The notes beneath the pieces were generated by a model that was not told the origin of the DNA, ran no database searches, and saw only the letters and a program-made list of their open reading frames with translations. A program made the position numbers and the translations under genes. Positions 43,375 to 52,251 of a stretch of 64,000 nucleotides of DNA are shown one piece after another (the stretch's first letter is position 1; each line of letters starts with the position of its first letter). The DNA is from an uncultured bacterium (lineage in GTDB: Bacteria > Desulfobacterota > BSN033 > UBA1163): positions 1-64,000 of the forward strand of contig CALLAL010000001.1 of the NCBI GenBank assembly GCA_938002255.1. Direction: 5' to 3'.

Positions 43375-44124
43375 TTAAAGTCCCAGGTAAGTTTTTCGCA
43401 AGACTTCGTCCTGGAGGAGTTGGTCACCCGGGCCTTGGGCAATGATTCTTCCTGAGGAGAGGACATAGTTGCGGGTTGCCATTTGGAAGACGATGCCCAC
43501 CTCTTGTTCCACAAGCAGAACCGTAATTCCCAATTGATGAACGCCCCTGATCTTTTGAAAGACCTCTGCTCTCAGAAGAGGGGCGAGGCCTGTTGAGGGT
43601 TCATCGATGCAGAGCAGTTTAGGTTTGGACATGAGAGCTCTGCCGATTGCAAGCATCTGCTGCTCTCCGCCAGAGAGCGTTCCTGAGATTTGATTGGATC
43701 GGTCCTTGAGTATGGGAAAGAGTTGATAGACTTTGCTGAGATTGTTCCGTATCTCGTTTCTGTCCTTGAGCAGGTAGGCTCCAGCCATGAGGTTGTCAAG
43801 GACCGTCATCTCCCGAAAGGGTCTTCTTCTTTCCGGACAGTGGATTAATCCCCGCTTGGCAATTTCGTGGGCTGGGATTTGATCGATTCTCTCCCGATCA
43901 AAGGTGACTTTCCCTTCAAGGATAATATCGCCGTGAGCGGATCTTCGAGTGATCTCTCTTTCCCAAGAGACCAATCCGGTGATCGCTCTTAAAAGGGTTG
44001 ATTTACCCGCTCCATTAGGACCCACCAGGCTCACCAACTCTCCCGTGTCCACCCCCATACTTAGATGGTTGATGAGCATAGCCTTGTCATACCAGACCGA
44101 AAGATTTTCAACCTCAAGGAGCAC
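43375..44124 (-). CDS. livF: ABC ATPase, LivF type (second liv system)
   Basis: A 249-aa ATPase. Walker A is GPNGAGKST, signature LSGGEQQMLAIGRALM, Walker B LLCIDEPSTGLAP, and the Gln-type H-loop LLVEQEVG. A short insertion (VSWEREITRRSAHGD) follows the first strand region. It is the last gene of the long minus-strand run and lies 2 bp after livG. Confidence 0.92.
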   Translation of the reverse strand: MLLEVENLSVWYDKAMLINHLSMGVDTGELVSLVGPNGAGKSTLLRAITGLVSWEREITRRSAHGDIILEGKVTFDRERIDQIPAHEIAKRGLIHCPERRRPFREMTVLDNLMAGAYLLKDRNEIRNNLSKVYQLFPILKDRSNQISGTLSGGEQQMLAIGRALMSKPKLLCIDEPSTGLAPLLRAEVFQKIRGVHQLGITVLLVEQEVGIVFQMATRNYVLSSGRIIAQGPGDQLLQDEVLRKTYLGL

Positions 44125-44126
44125 GC

Positions 44127-44894
44127 CTAAATGCCTCCTTTGCCCAGGTAGGCTTCGATCACAAGTGGGTTTTCTATGATCTCATCGGGTGTTCCACTGG
44201 CAATGAGCGTCCCGAAATTGAGGACGATGACCCGATCCACGATCTTCATCAACCACTGGAGTTTATGTTCGACAATAATCATGGCTGGCCCTTCACTATG
44301 CAATCGGCCAAAACGGCCTCCCTTATGTAACCGTTTGATTGACTTTGCCATGAGGTCGGTTTCAGCGGGGCTGAGTCCGCCAAAAGGCTCGTCAAGAAGG
44401 AGCAGGTCAGGCTCGGTGGCGACGGCTCGTGCCACCTCCAGTCTTTTCAGGTCACCCTGAGAGAGGGTGGAGGCTTTTTCAAGGGCCATGTCTGAAATGC
44501 CTGCAAACTCAAGAGCGTCCATCGCTTTTGCCTCCAAACGTTTGACCCATTCGCCCTTTTTCATGGCCCGGGGAGAGAGGCAGGAAACCATGACGTTTGC
44601 AATGATAGGAAGGCGACGGAAGGGCCTCATGTTCTGGAAAGTACAGGTAATCCCCAGATTGACGATCTCCCAGGTTTTCCGACCTACGATCTCTTTTCCC
44701 ATGAAACGGATACTTCCTTCATCCGGTTTCAGGATGCCTGTCATCAATTTCAGAAGAGTGGTTTTGCCTGCTCCATTCGGTCCGATCAAACCGAGGATTT
44801 GATCTCTTTCCATCGAGAAAGAAACGTTATGGACAGCCCTTAGTCCCCCAAACGTTTTGGTAAGGTTTTTAATCTCAAGAAAGGGTTGGGTCAT
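44127..44894 (-). CDS. livG: ABC ATPase, LivG type (second liv system)
   Basis: A 255-aa ATPase. Walker A is GPNGAGKTT, signature-like LSQGDLKRLEVARAV, Walker B LLLLDEPFGGLSP, and H-loop MIIVEHKL. An extra basic stretch (HKGGRFGRLHSEG) before the H-loop is unusual for LivG. The gene begins 1 bp after the acyl-CoA ligase stop, so the ligase is embedded in the transporter operon. Confidence 0.92.
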   Translation of the reverse strand: MTQPFLEIKNLTKTFGGLRAVHNVSFSMERDQILGLIGPNGAGKTTLLKLMTGILKPDEGSIRFMGKEIVGRKTWEIVNLGITCTFQNMRPFRRLPIIANVMVSCLSPRAMKKGEWVKRLEAKAMDALEFAGISDMALEKASTLSQGDLKRLEVARAVATEPDLLLLDEPFGGLSPAETDLMAKSIKRLHKGGRFGRLHSEGPAMIIVEHKLQWLMKIVDRVIVLNFGTLIASGTPDEIIENPLVIEAYLGKGGI

Positions 44895-44895
44895 C

Positions 44896-46602
44896 TCAAG
44901 TTTCTTCTTCCTCTCTTAACTCCCTTCGAGACACCTTTCCGACATCTGTTTTAGGGAGTTCGCCACGGAATTCTATCACCTTTGGCACTTTGTAGTGAGC
45001 CAGGTTCTCCCTGCAGAAGTGGATGATTTCTTCCTCCGAAATCTTTCCCCTGGCTTCACTTTCGAGAACGACATAGGCTTTGATGTACTGACCTACTTTG
45101 GGATCGGGCACGCCAACTACACCAGCAGCTTTGATTTGAGGATGCTTGTAGAGAACCTCTTCCACATGGCGTGCAAAAACCGAATACCCTTTGTACTTGA
45201 TGAGGTCTCGTTTTCGGTCGAAGAAATGGAAGTAGCCTTCCTCATCCATGCTGACCAGATCACCTGTCCGTAGCCACTTCTCTCCATCGATTTCAATCAA
45301 TGCCTCCCGGGTCCCTTCTTCCCTTTTCCAGTAGCCCTTCATGATAGTTGGACCGTTAAGGATCAATTCACCAATTTCTCCAGGAGGTAAGAAATCGGTT
45401 CCTTCATGGTCAATGATGGCTGCTCTTACTCCTGGCAAAGGCACACCAAAAGAGCCTTTTTTAGGCCGGTGGATGGGACTTCCGTGGCTGATGGCAGTGG
45501 TCTCAGTCATCCCATAGCCTTCAAAAATCTTTGTGCCTGTCCTTCTTTCCCAGGCATCAATCGTCGATTCATGGAGTGTATCCGCACCGCAGGCGATGAG
45601 CTTGAGACGTTTCCAGTTGACCCGGTCGGTTTTTTCATATTCTTTAAGGTATTCGAACAGAGTGGGGACGCCGTAAAAGGCCGATGCCCGGTATCGTTCC
45701 ATAGCTGATAGAATGTCATCGATGTCGGGCGTGGTGAAAAGGACCATGGTAAAACCTTGACAAAGACTTCCAAGCATCACGACGACCTGTCCGTAAATGT
45801 GAAAAAAAGGTAAAAAGGCCATCACCACTTCATTGCCCTCTTCAAAAAAGGGCCAGAAGGCCCTTACTTGAGCCTGTAGGGCAACCATATTGCGATGAGT
45901 GAGGATCGCTGCTTTGGGAAGGCCTGTTGTGCCTCCCGTGTAGGGCAAGGCAACGATGTCCTGGTCCGGATCAATGATGACCTTGGGAGGCCGGGGTGGA
46001 TATTTCTTGATGAGGTCCTGAAACTGGAGAAGACCAGCTTCCTGTATCAACTTAGGCGTGGGCACATGGAGATCGCTGTAGACTTTGCCAAGGGCGCTCT
46101 TTCCTAAAAGCCTTTTGATCGGTGGGAGATATTCTGCGATATTGGTCAGGATGACCTTCTTCAGACGGACACCAGTCTTTTCCACATTCTCATAGAGGAT
46201 GTCCTGACAGATAATCGTTGTCGCGTCACTGTCCAGAAGCTGATGTTTGATCTCATGGCTGGTGTAAACGGGACTGATGGGGGTCACTTTTGCACCGACC
46301 CTGAGAGAGGCGAAATAAGCAATTACATATTGAGGACAGTTTAAAAGGTAGAGGGCTATGGTATCTCCCTTAACCACACCGAGGTCCGAGAGAGCTTTAG
46401 AAAAACGGTCAACCTGTTCTTTGAGTTCCGCATATCTCATCTTTTTGCCATAAAAGATCAGAGCGGTCTTATGAGCATATGTTTCGGCGACCTGATCGAA
46501 GAGATCAGGCACGGACAGGTGAGGAATCTCTACCGTTTCAGGGACTCCCTGGGGATAATACCTTAACCAGGGTTTCACCGCATAGGCTTCTTTCGGGTTC
46601 AT
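44896..46602 (-). CDS. AMP-forming acyl-CoA synthetase/ligase
   Basis: A 568-aa adenylate-forming enzyme that activates a carboxylic acid to its CoA thioester in two steps with ATP. Motifs are YTGGTTGLPKAAILTHRN (phosphate loop), EGYGMTETT, the RTGDL and FFDRKRDLIKYKGYSV hinge region, and the catalytic Lys near the end in KTDVGKVSRREL. Length and motifs fit long- or medium-chain fatty acid or aromatic acid ligases. It lies between livM and livG, which suggests the imported compound is activated at once. The exact substrate is unknown. Confidence 0.92.
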   Translation of the reverse strand: MNPKEAYAVKPWLRYYPQGVPETVEIPHLSVPDLFDQVAETYAHKTALIFYGKKMRYAELKEQVDRFSKALSDLGVVKGDTIALYLLNCPQYVIAYFASLRVGAKVTPISPVYTSHEIKHQLLDSDATTIICQDILYENVEKTGVRLKKVILTNIAEYLPPIKRLLGKSALGKVYSDLHVPTPKLIQEAGLLQFQDLIKKYPPRPPKVIIDPDQDIVALPYTGGTTGLPKAAILTHRNMVALQAQVRAFWPFFEEGNEVVMAFLPFFHIYGQVVVMLGSLCQGFTMVLFTTPDIDDILSAMERYRASAFYGVPTLFEYLKEYEKTDRVNWKRLKLIACGADTLHESTIDAWERRTGTKIFEGYGMTETTAISHGSPIHRPKKGSFGVPLPGVRAAIIDHEGTDFLPPGEIGELILNGPTIMKGYWKREEGTREALIEIDGEKWLRTGDLVSMDEEGYFHFFDRKRDLIKYKGYSVFARHVEEVLYKHPQIKAAGVVGVPDPKVGQYIKAYVVLESEARGKISEEEIIHFCRENLAHYKVPKVIEFRGELPKTDVGKVSRRELREEEET

Positions 46603-46615
46603 CTGACCTCACTCC

Positions 46616-47656
46616 TTAATCCAAAGGTGCCGTGCAAATCCGGCATGCGTCACGGAAGGCAACATTTCTGATCTTACACCGAGGGCACTCTTTTTCTGTT
46701 TTTTCCCTCAACCATCTGAAAAGACCGTCAGGCATATAGAGAAGAGTGAAGAGGACAATGCAGGCAAACATCAAGATTCGATAGTCCTGCCAGAAACGCA
46801 ACACCTCCATCAAAGGAAAGAGAAGAAATACCCCACCGACCGGACCATAGATCGTTGCAATACCGCCAAAGACGGCCCAGATGACCACTTGAAAGGAGAG
46901 AGAGACCTCAAGGGTCGAAGGGCCAGCAACTCTCATGAAATGGGCATAGAGTCCTCCAGAGATCCCCGCAAAAAAGCCGCTGAGGGAAAAGGCTAAAAGC
47001 TTGTAGCGTGTGGTGTTAATGCCCGAAGCCCGGACTGCCAGTTCATCCTCCCGGATGGCGTGAAAGATGATGCCGGTTTTGGAGTCAGTGATCTTCCACA
47101 TGGTGGTGCACAGGCCGAGCATGACTACGACCGCGATATAGTAACTTGTGATGCGGGACTTGGCTAACCGGGTGATTCCTGAAATTCCAAGTTCTCCTCC
47201 TGTTAAACCAGGCAGGGCGAAGACAAGTCCTAATAGAATGATAGGAAAAGCAAGGGTGGTCAGAGCCAGATAGGTTCCTCGTAATCTCAAACAGGGTATC
47301 CCAATGATTAAACCTGCCAAAACAGCCGTCAACGCACCAAGGGGAATGGTTCCCCATGGAGGGATACCTGCATATTTATTCAAGAGAGCAGCTCCATAGG
47401 CCCCAACACCAAAGAAGAGGGCATGTCCGAAATTCATCTGTCCGGTGAACCCGGAGAGCAGATCCCAGCTTGCTGCCAGGATGGCAAAGATGCTGGTGAG
47501 CGTGAGGATTCGGAGGAGATAAGGATCTTCCATCCATAGAGGTAAGAAGAGAAGGATGAAAAAGAAGAGCAGAACAGCAATTCTGTAAGGAAGGACGAGC
47601 ACTTCGTTTTTCAAGATGGTGAGAAGTTTTCTGAAGTAGAAAAGAATGAGGTCCAT
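46616..47656 (-). CDS. livM: ABC permease, LivM type, with C-terminal zinc ribbon
   Basis: A 346-aa inner-membrane permease with about ten hydrophobic segments. It has the LivM signature LLSGFTGQMNFGHALFFGVGAY and the ATPase-contact loop IREDELAVRASGINTTRYK. The last 25 residues add Cys-X2-Cys...Cys-X2-Cys (CPRC and CRIC), a rubredoxin-like zinc knuckle not usual in LivM. ATG 47656 starts 4 bp after the livH stop and is chosen over 47689, which would overlap livH. A cytoplasmic position for the knuckle is inferred. Confidence 0.9.
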   Translation of the reverse strand: MDLILFYFRKLLTILKNEVLVLPYRIAVLLFFFILLFLPLWMEDPYLLRILTLTSIFAILAASWDLLSGFTGQMNFGHALFFGVGAYGAALLNKYAGIPPWGTIPLGALTAVLAGLIIGIPCLRLRGTYLALTTLAFPIILLGLVFALPGLTGGELGISGITRLAKSRITSYYIAVVVMLGLCTTMWKITDSKTGIIFHAIREDELAVRASGINTTRYKLLAFSLSGFFAGISGGLYAHFMRVAGPSTLEVSLSFQVVIWAVFGGIATIYGPVGGVFLLFPLMEVLRFWQDYRILMFACIVLFTLLYMPDGLFRWLREKTEKECPRCKIRNVAFRDACRICTAPLD

Positions 47657-47660
47657 CACA

Positions 47661-48536
47661 CTATCTTTCTTCCTCGAAGGCGATGCCAAAGAGGCCTTCA
47701 GGTCTGATGAGCAAGACGAGAATCATGATGGAAAGGGCAACAGAGCCTTTCAAGAATGCTCCCATAGGAGCGAGAAAGACGACCAGCGCCTCTGCAAAAC
47801 CAAGGATGTAAGCCCCCAAGAAGCTTCCCTTTAGACTTCCCAACCCCCCTAAGACAACGACGGCCATCATCATGATGAGCGGGTGGGTCCACATATGCGG
47901 CTCAAGGACCGTGAGGGGGACGACCATGGCGCCTGTGAAAGCAGCCAGTCCAACAGAGACCCCCATCGTGATCAAGGCAACACGAGATTCATTGATTCCC
48001 ATGAGATTGGCTACCTCTCTATCCTGCGAAGTAGAGCGAATGGCCAGACCCAATTTTGTTCTCATCAAAAAGAACCACAGGGCCCCAATAGCAAACAATG
48101 CCACGCAAAACGTGATGAGTTGCTGATAAAAGACTTTCACCCCGAGGACAATCAAGTACCCTTTGACAAGCGATGGAACACTCAAGAAGGTTCCGGTGAA
48201 CATTAAACTCATCACTTCCTGGAAAGCCATGGCCAGGGCAATGGTTGCAATGAGAACAGCGCCGTGATGTTCCCGGATGGGGTTGATGAAGATTTGGTAA
48301 GAGATCATTCCCAGTCCAGTGACCAAGATAACCGCAATCCCCATCGCCCACAGAGGATGTATTGTCAATCGAGCGGTGACGAAATAGATGCAATAAGCAG
48401 CTACCATGTAGAAAGCGGTATGAGCAATGTTGACAATGCGTGCCACGCCAAAGATCAGGGAAAACCCGATGGCCAGGAGGGCAAGCATACTCCCGCTGAT
48501 GAGCCCACTAATCAGAATGTCGATGAGAAGAGACAT
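47661..48536 (-). CDS. livH: ABC permease, LivH type (second liv system)
   Basis: A 291-aa inner-membrane permease with about eight hydrophobic segments. The signature SMLALLAIGFSLIFGVARIVNIAHTAFYM is clear, and the ATPase-contact loop is STSQDREVANLMGINESRV. It follows the binding protein after a 163-bp spacer that contains a dispersed repeat. Confidence 0.93.
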   Translation of the reverse strand: MSLLIDILISGLISGSMLALLAIGFSLIFGVARIVNIAHTAFYMVAAYCIYFVTARLTIHPLWAMGIAVILVTGLGMISYQIFINPIREHHGAVLIATIALAMAFQEVMSLMFTGTFLSVPSLVKGYLIVLGVKVFYQQLITFCVALFAIGALWFFLMRTKLGLAIRSTSQDREVANLMGINESRVALITMGVSVGLAAFTGAMVVPLTVLEPHMWTHPLIMMMAVVVLGGLGSLKGSFLGAYILGFAEALVVFLAPMGAFLKGSVALSIMILVLLIRPEGLFGIAFEEER

Positions 48537-48540
48537 AACC

Positions 48541-48699
48541 TCTTAAAAGCTTGAAGAGAAAAGTTCGTCAAATAGTAAGGGAAGGATGTCCGTTTCGTTC
48601 ATAAGAGGCTACGAGAATCGTTTTTTAATGTTTTGACGTAACCGTTACCGATATCCGATACGGGCTTCATCACCGTACCCCTTCCCTTTGCTGCATGCC
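48541..48699 (-). repeat. dispersed intergenic repeat between livK and livH
   Basis: The reverse complement contains a block GGTGATGAAGCCCGTATCGG, which matches the block at about 25768-25787 in 17 of 20 positions. GGGAAGG near one end and CCTTCCC near the other allow a long fold-back, and GTAACCGTTAC is a small palindrome. No coding content. Confidence 0.45.
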
Positions 48700-50019
48700 T
48701 TACTTTTTATACTTCTCAATCATCCACGGAGGAATCTTGTAAGGAACCATTCCTTTATAAGTGATCTCTGGCGCCTCTGGAGCGACCTTCCATTTATTAG
48801 GCCAGAAGCCTTTCAGTTCGCCGTCCTGCCACTGGACGCCCAGCGCTGTGAGATACCCCGGGCCCCAGGTCAGTTCGTGAAGATGCCTTCCCTGGGCATC
48901 TTTCATATATTTGACTGTGCCAGAGGGAGTTTTATAAACGCGCTCCTCAAGGAGGGATACGATCTTATCCGCATCCAGAGTACCGGCCTGTTCAATCGTC
49001 GGTGCAAGGCCATAGATAATGGCAGCATACGTATCTGCTGTATAGGTCGGTGTCTCACCAAATCGTTTCACATAGGTGTCCACAAATGCCTTGGTTAACT
49101 CGTTGGACTCAACTCCACGAGCGTAGGTATTCATCGTAGCCACATAGTTTCCCATTCCCCGGGTAGCTTGCCAGAATCCGTCTTTCTGGGCTTCGACATT
49201 GATACCAACCTGAACAGCAGGTATTTTCAACTCTCCAGCCTGTCTGGCAAAGGGAATCCCAACCGAAGCAGAAAAGATAGTAAAGATGATATGGGCTTCT
49301 GAACGTTGAATCGCTGAGAGTTCTGCAGTCACATCCGTTGCCACGGCAGAGGGTCTCCAGATACCCACCGTCTCCATTCCCATGCCAGGGATGGCTGTCT
49401 CGGCAGCCTTGATCATAGGTTCGGTCCATTCGGCCTTCTCTGCGGTGATTGCCACTTTTACTTTAGGGATGTTTAAGGATCCTTTCAGTATGGCTCCCAC
49501 CGTGCCCAAATGGATGAAGCTCGTCCTTCCAAGAAAAGAGGAATTGAAAGGTGAGCCCCGGAACCAATATTTATATGTTTTGTAATCCCTAGCCACCCTC
49601 AAGCAGAGCTCATCGTGGGCCGCTCCAACGCCAATGAAGATCTTCTTGTGCTCCATGGCGATGTCCTGCATGGCCAGAACTGCCTCGGTTCGGAAGCCAC
49701 CCACAATATAATGAACCTTATCCCTTGTGATAAGCCGTTCGATCGCCGTAGTGGCGTCGGGGATGCTCAGGAATTCGTTGGAGTCGGCCTGGACCAGCTC
49801 AACTTTCATCTTTTTAGATCCAACCTGGATTCCCCCTTTCGCGTTGATCTCTTCAGCGGCCATGGTCGCTCCATTCCAGTGGCCGATGCCCTGCACAAAT
49901 TTCATCGGGCCGATCACCCCGATCTTGATCACATCCTGTCCAAATGAAAGCGTCACGTTTGACATGAAGAATAAAAAGATGATTGCCAGCATGAACATTC
50001 CTTTTTTCCACCTTTCCAT
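48700..50019 (-). CDS. livK: ABC transporter substrate-binding protein, LivK family (Sec signal)
   Basis: A 439-aa periplasmic binding protein. ATG 50019 follows AAAGGAGGG at a good distance and is chosen over 50049. Residues about 4-28 form a Sec-type signal (WKKGMFMLAIIFLFFMSNVTLSFGQ), unlike the Tat signal of the other LivK in this window. The mature protein begins VIKIGVIGPMKF, followed by GATMAAEEINAKGGI. The ligand is not predictable, but the operon with abfD, thiolase and an acyl-CoA ligase suggests an organic acid rather than an amino acid. Confidence 0.9.
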   Translation of the reverse strand: MERWKKGMFMLAIIFLFFMSNVTLSFGQDVIKIGVIGPMKFVQGIGHWNGATMAAEEINAKGGIQVGSKKMKVELVQADSNEFLSIPDATTAIERLITRDKVHYIVGGFRTEAVLAMQDIAMEHKKIFIGVGAAHDELCLRVARDYKTYKYWFRGSPFNSSFLGRTSFIHLGTVGAILKGSLNIPKVKVAITAEKAEWTEPMIKAAETAIPGMGMETVGIWRPSAVATDVTAELSAIQRSEAHIIFTIFSASVGIPFARQAGELKIPAVQVGINVEAQKDGFWQATRGMGNYVATMNTYARGVESNELTKAFVDTYVKRFGETPTYTADTYAAIIYGLAPTIEQAGTLDADKIVSLLEERVYKTPSGTVKYMKDAQGRHLHELTWGPGYLTALGVQWQDGELKGFWPNKWKVAPEAPEITYKGMVPYKIPPWMIEKYKK

Positions 50020-50106
50020 TTTGGAGCCCTCCTTTCTTTGCATGATCAATAGAAACGAATCCCACGAATGGCACCGAATGACACAAAGAGGTTCATGAAA
50101 AATAGG

Positions 50107-52239
50107 TCAATGATTTTCATAAAATGTTCGTCCGCTTTCAGCCATTTCTTTGAGTAGAGGCGCAGGTTTGAATCGAACTCCGTGCTCCTTCTCTAATTTC
50201 AAAAGATACTCATAAATGTTACGGATACCCCAGGTATCAGCATACCGAAGAATTCCGCCCCGATAGGGAGGAAATCCTGTTCCATAGACCATGGCCAGAT
50301 CCATATCCTGAGGTCGATCGCAGATCCCTTCCTGAATCATATAGGCCGCTTCGTTGATCGCTCGAGCAAGCATCCGATCTACTATTTCTTTGTTGGAAAG
50401 TTTTTTAGGTTGAATCCTATTCTCCTTGAGATAGTTTTTAATGACCTCCTGAACTTTAGGGTTAGGAATAGGTTTTTCGCCGCTGTAATCATACCAACCG
50501 GCTCCTGTTTTGCGACCATAACATCCCGTCTGATAGATGAGTTCATAGATGGGCGAAACTCCCCAGCGCTCTCCAAGGTTTCTCTCAAAATTTTTAATGA
50601 CATGATAGTTGATGTCGAGGCCAGTGAGGTCGCCCAGTGTTGCCGGTCCCATGGGGAGCCCAAAATCAAGGACAGCCTCTTCAATCTGGGCTGGTTCAAC
50701 TCCCTCTCCCACCATAAACGTTGATTCTCCAAGAAGGGCTCCCAACTGTCTTGAGACATAGAAACCAGGACCGTCGTTAACCACAATGGGGACTTTTCGT
50801 ATTGCTCTGGCAAAGGCGACGCTCGTTGCTAAGGTTTGATCAGAGGTCTTTTTTCCACAGATGATTTCAAGCAGCTGCATCCGCTCCGCAGGGTTAAAGA
50901 AATGGAGCCCAATCATCCGACTCGGATCCTTCAAGACGGAGGCCATTTCGGTGATGGGAAGAGCGGATGTATTGGTGCCAAAAACCACCTCAGACCTGCA
51001 GATTCCCTCCAACTGTTTCCATATGTCCTGTTTAATCTTCATATCTTCGAGAACAGCCTCAATGATTAAATCTGAACGTCCGAGTTCTTCAAGGGAGGTT
51101 GTCGTAATCAAGCGCTCCTTGATCATTCGGTCCAGTTCTTCTTGAGACATCTTCCCCTTCTTGATCGGGTAGTCGAAGGTCTTCTGGATAGCGGTGAGGC
51201 CTTTCTGAATGGCCTCATCGTTAATATCCCATAGAAGCGTATGAAAACCACTGGTGAGAAGGAGGTTGCAGATCCCCGAGCCCATCGTACCTCCTCCAAG
51301 CATGGCAACCGTCTTGATCTTCTGTGGTTCGATGCCTTTGATTTTCGGAAGCTTTCCTGCGGCTCTTGTATTGAGGAAGATTCCGATCAGGTTTTTTGCG
51401 ATATCGGAGACTGCGCAATCGCTGAAAAGTTCTGCCTCAACCTTTAGGTCGGCCTCGAAATCATCAGAAAGCCCCCACTCCATGGCTTCAATGGCTTTAA
51501 AAGGTGCAATGTAACCTTTCCCCTTCTTCTCCGCTTCTGATCGAGCAAACGAAATGATCATCTTCTTTGAGACAAAATTTGGAAGTTTATCTTTACGCCA
51601 TCGGGTGATCCGATCCTTCTGGTTCAATAGGCCAGAAAGAAAGCGTTGGGCAGTTTCGAAGGCTTTATCCGTCAGGGACTCCAGAGGCACAACCTCATCG
51701 ACAACGCCCTTTTTCAATCCTTCCTCTGCTGAGATGGGTTGACCGGTGGCGATCATCTGCAAAGCATCGGGAAGGCCCACCAGTCTGGGAAGTCTCTGTG
51801 TTCCGCCTGCTCCGGGGATTAAACCGATCTGAACCTCGGGTTGTCCGATCTGAATCCCTTGCGCGGCAATTCGGTAGTGACAAGCCATGGCGATTTCGAG
51901 TCCTCCGCCAAGGCAGTTTCCATTGATGGCTGCAATGACAGGCTTTGGACCTAACTCAATCGAATTTAGAAATCGGTTGTTCTCCATGACAAAAGGGAGA
52001 ATGGTATTTCGGTCTTTAAACTGCTGGATTTCTGTGATGTCTGCCCCTGCGATGAAGTTCTTATCGGTTCCTGTGAGGATGATGGCTTTGATTTCATTCT
52101 CTTGAAATGCTTCAGTAAAAGCCTCTCGCATTTCGTCCACAAAAGGTTTGGAGAGTTGGTTCACAGGAGGATTATTCAATTTGAAAAGAGCGACTTCGTG
52201 ATTCAATTCGACTTTTAATGTGCGGTAATCTGTTTTCAT
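50107..52239 (-). CDS. enoyl-CoA hydratase/3-hydroxyacyl-CoA dehydrogenase fusion (FadB/FadJ type)
   Basis: A 710-aa bifunctional enzyme. The hydratase comes first: AGADITEI oxyanion region, Glu115 (GGGLEIAMAC) and Glu135 (GQPEVQIGLIPGAGG) as catalytic acids. The dehydrogenase follows from about residue 305: MLGGGTMGSGICNLLL, GLHFFNPAERMQLLEII with the catalytic His, and PPYRGGILRYAD near the C-terminus. This is the FadB/FadJ order, the reverse of the FadN-type enzyme at 35552. GGGGGGAT precedes the ATG. It lies 12 bp after the thiolase gene. Confidence 0.95.
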   Translation of the reverse strand: MKTDYRTLKVELNHEVALFKLNNPPVNQLSKPFVDEMREAFTEAFQENEIKAIILTGTDKNFIAGADITEIQQFKDRNTILPFVMENNRFLNSIELGPKPVIAAINGNCLGGGLEIAMACHYRIAAQGIQIGQPEVQIGLIPGAGGTQRLPRLVGLPDALQMIATGQPISAEEGLKKGVVDEVVPLESLTDKAFETAQRFLSGLLNQKDRITRWRKDKLPNFVSKKMIISFARSEAEKKGKGYIAPFKAIEAMEWGLSDDFEADLKVEAELFSDCAVSDIAKNLIGIFLNTRAAGKLPKIKGIEPQKIKTVAMLGGGTMGSGICNLLLTSGFHTLLWDINDEAIQKGLTAIQKTFDYPIKKGKMSQEELDRMIKERLITTTSLEELGRSDLIIEAVLEDMKIKQDIWKQLEGICRSEVVFGTNTSALPITEMASVLKDPSRMIGLHFFNPAERMQLLEIICGKKTSDQTLATSVAFARAIRKVPIVVNDGPGFYVSRQLGALLGESTFMVGEGVEPAQIEEAVLDFGLPMGPATLGDLTGLDINYHVIKNFERNLGERWGVSPIYELIYQTGCYGRKTGAGWYDYSGEKPIPNPKVQEVIKNYLKENRIQPKKLSNKEIVDRMLARAINEAAYMIQEGICDRPQDMDLAMVYGTGFPPYRGGILRYADTWGIRNIYEYLLKLEKEHGVRFKPAPLLKEMAESGRTFYENH

Positions 52240-52251
52240 ATCCCCCCCAAT

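Noticed and set aside
46616-47689. Longer livM start at 47689
   Set aside because: It would overlap livH by 29 bp, whereas ATG 47656 starts 4 bp after the livH stop.
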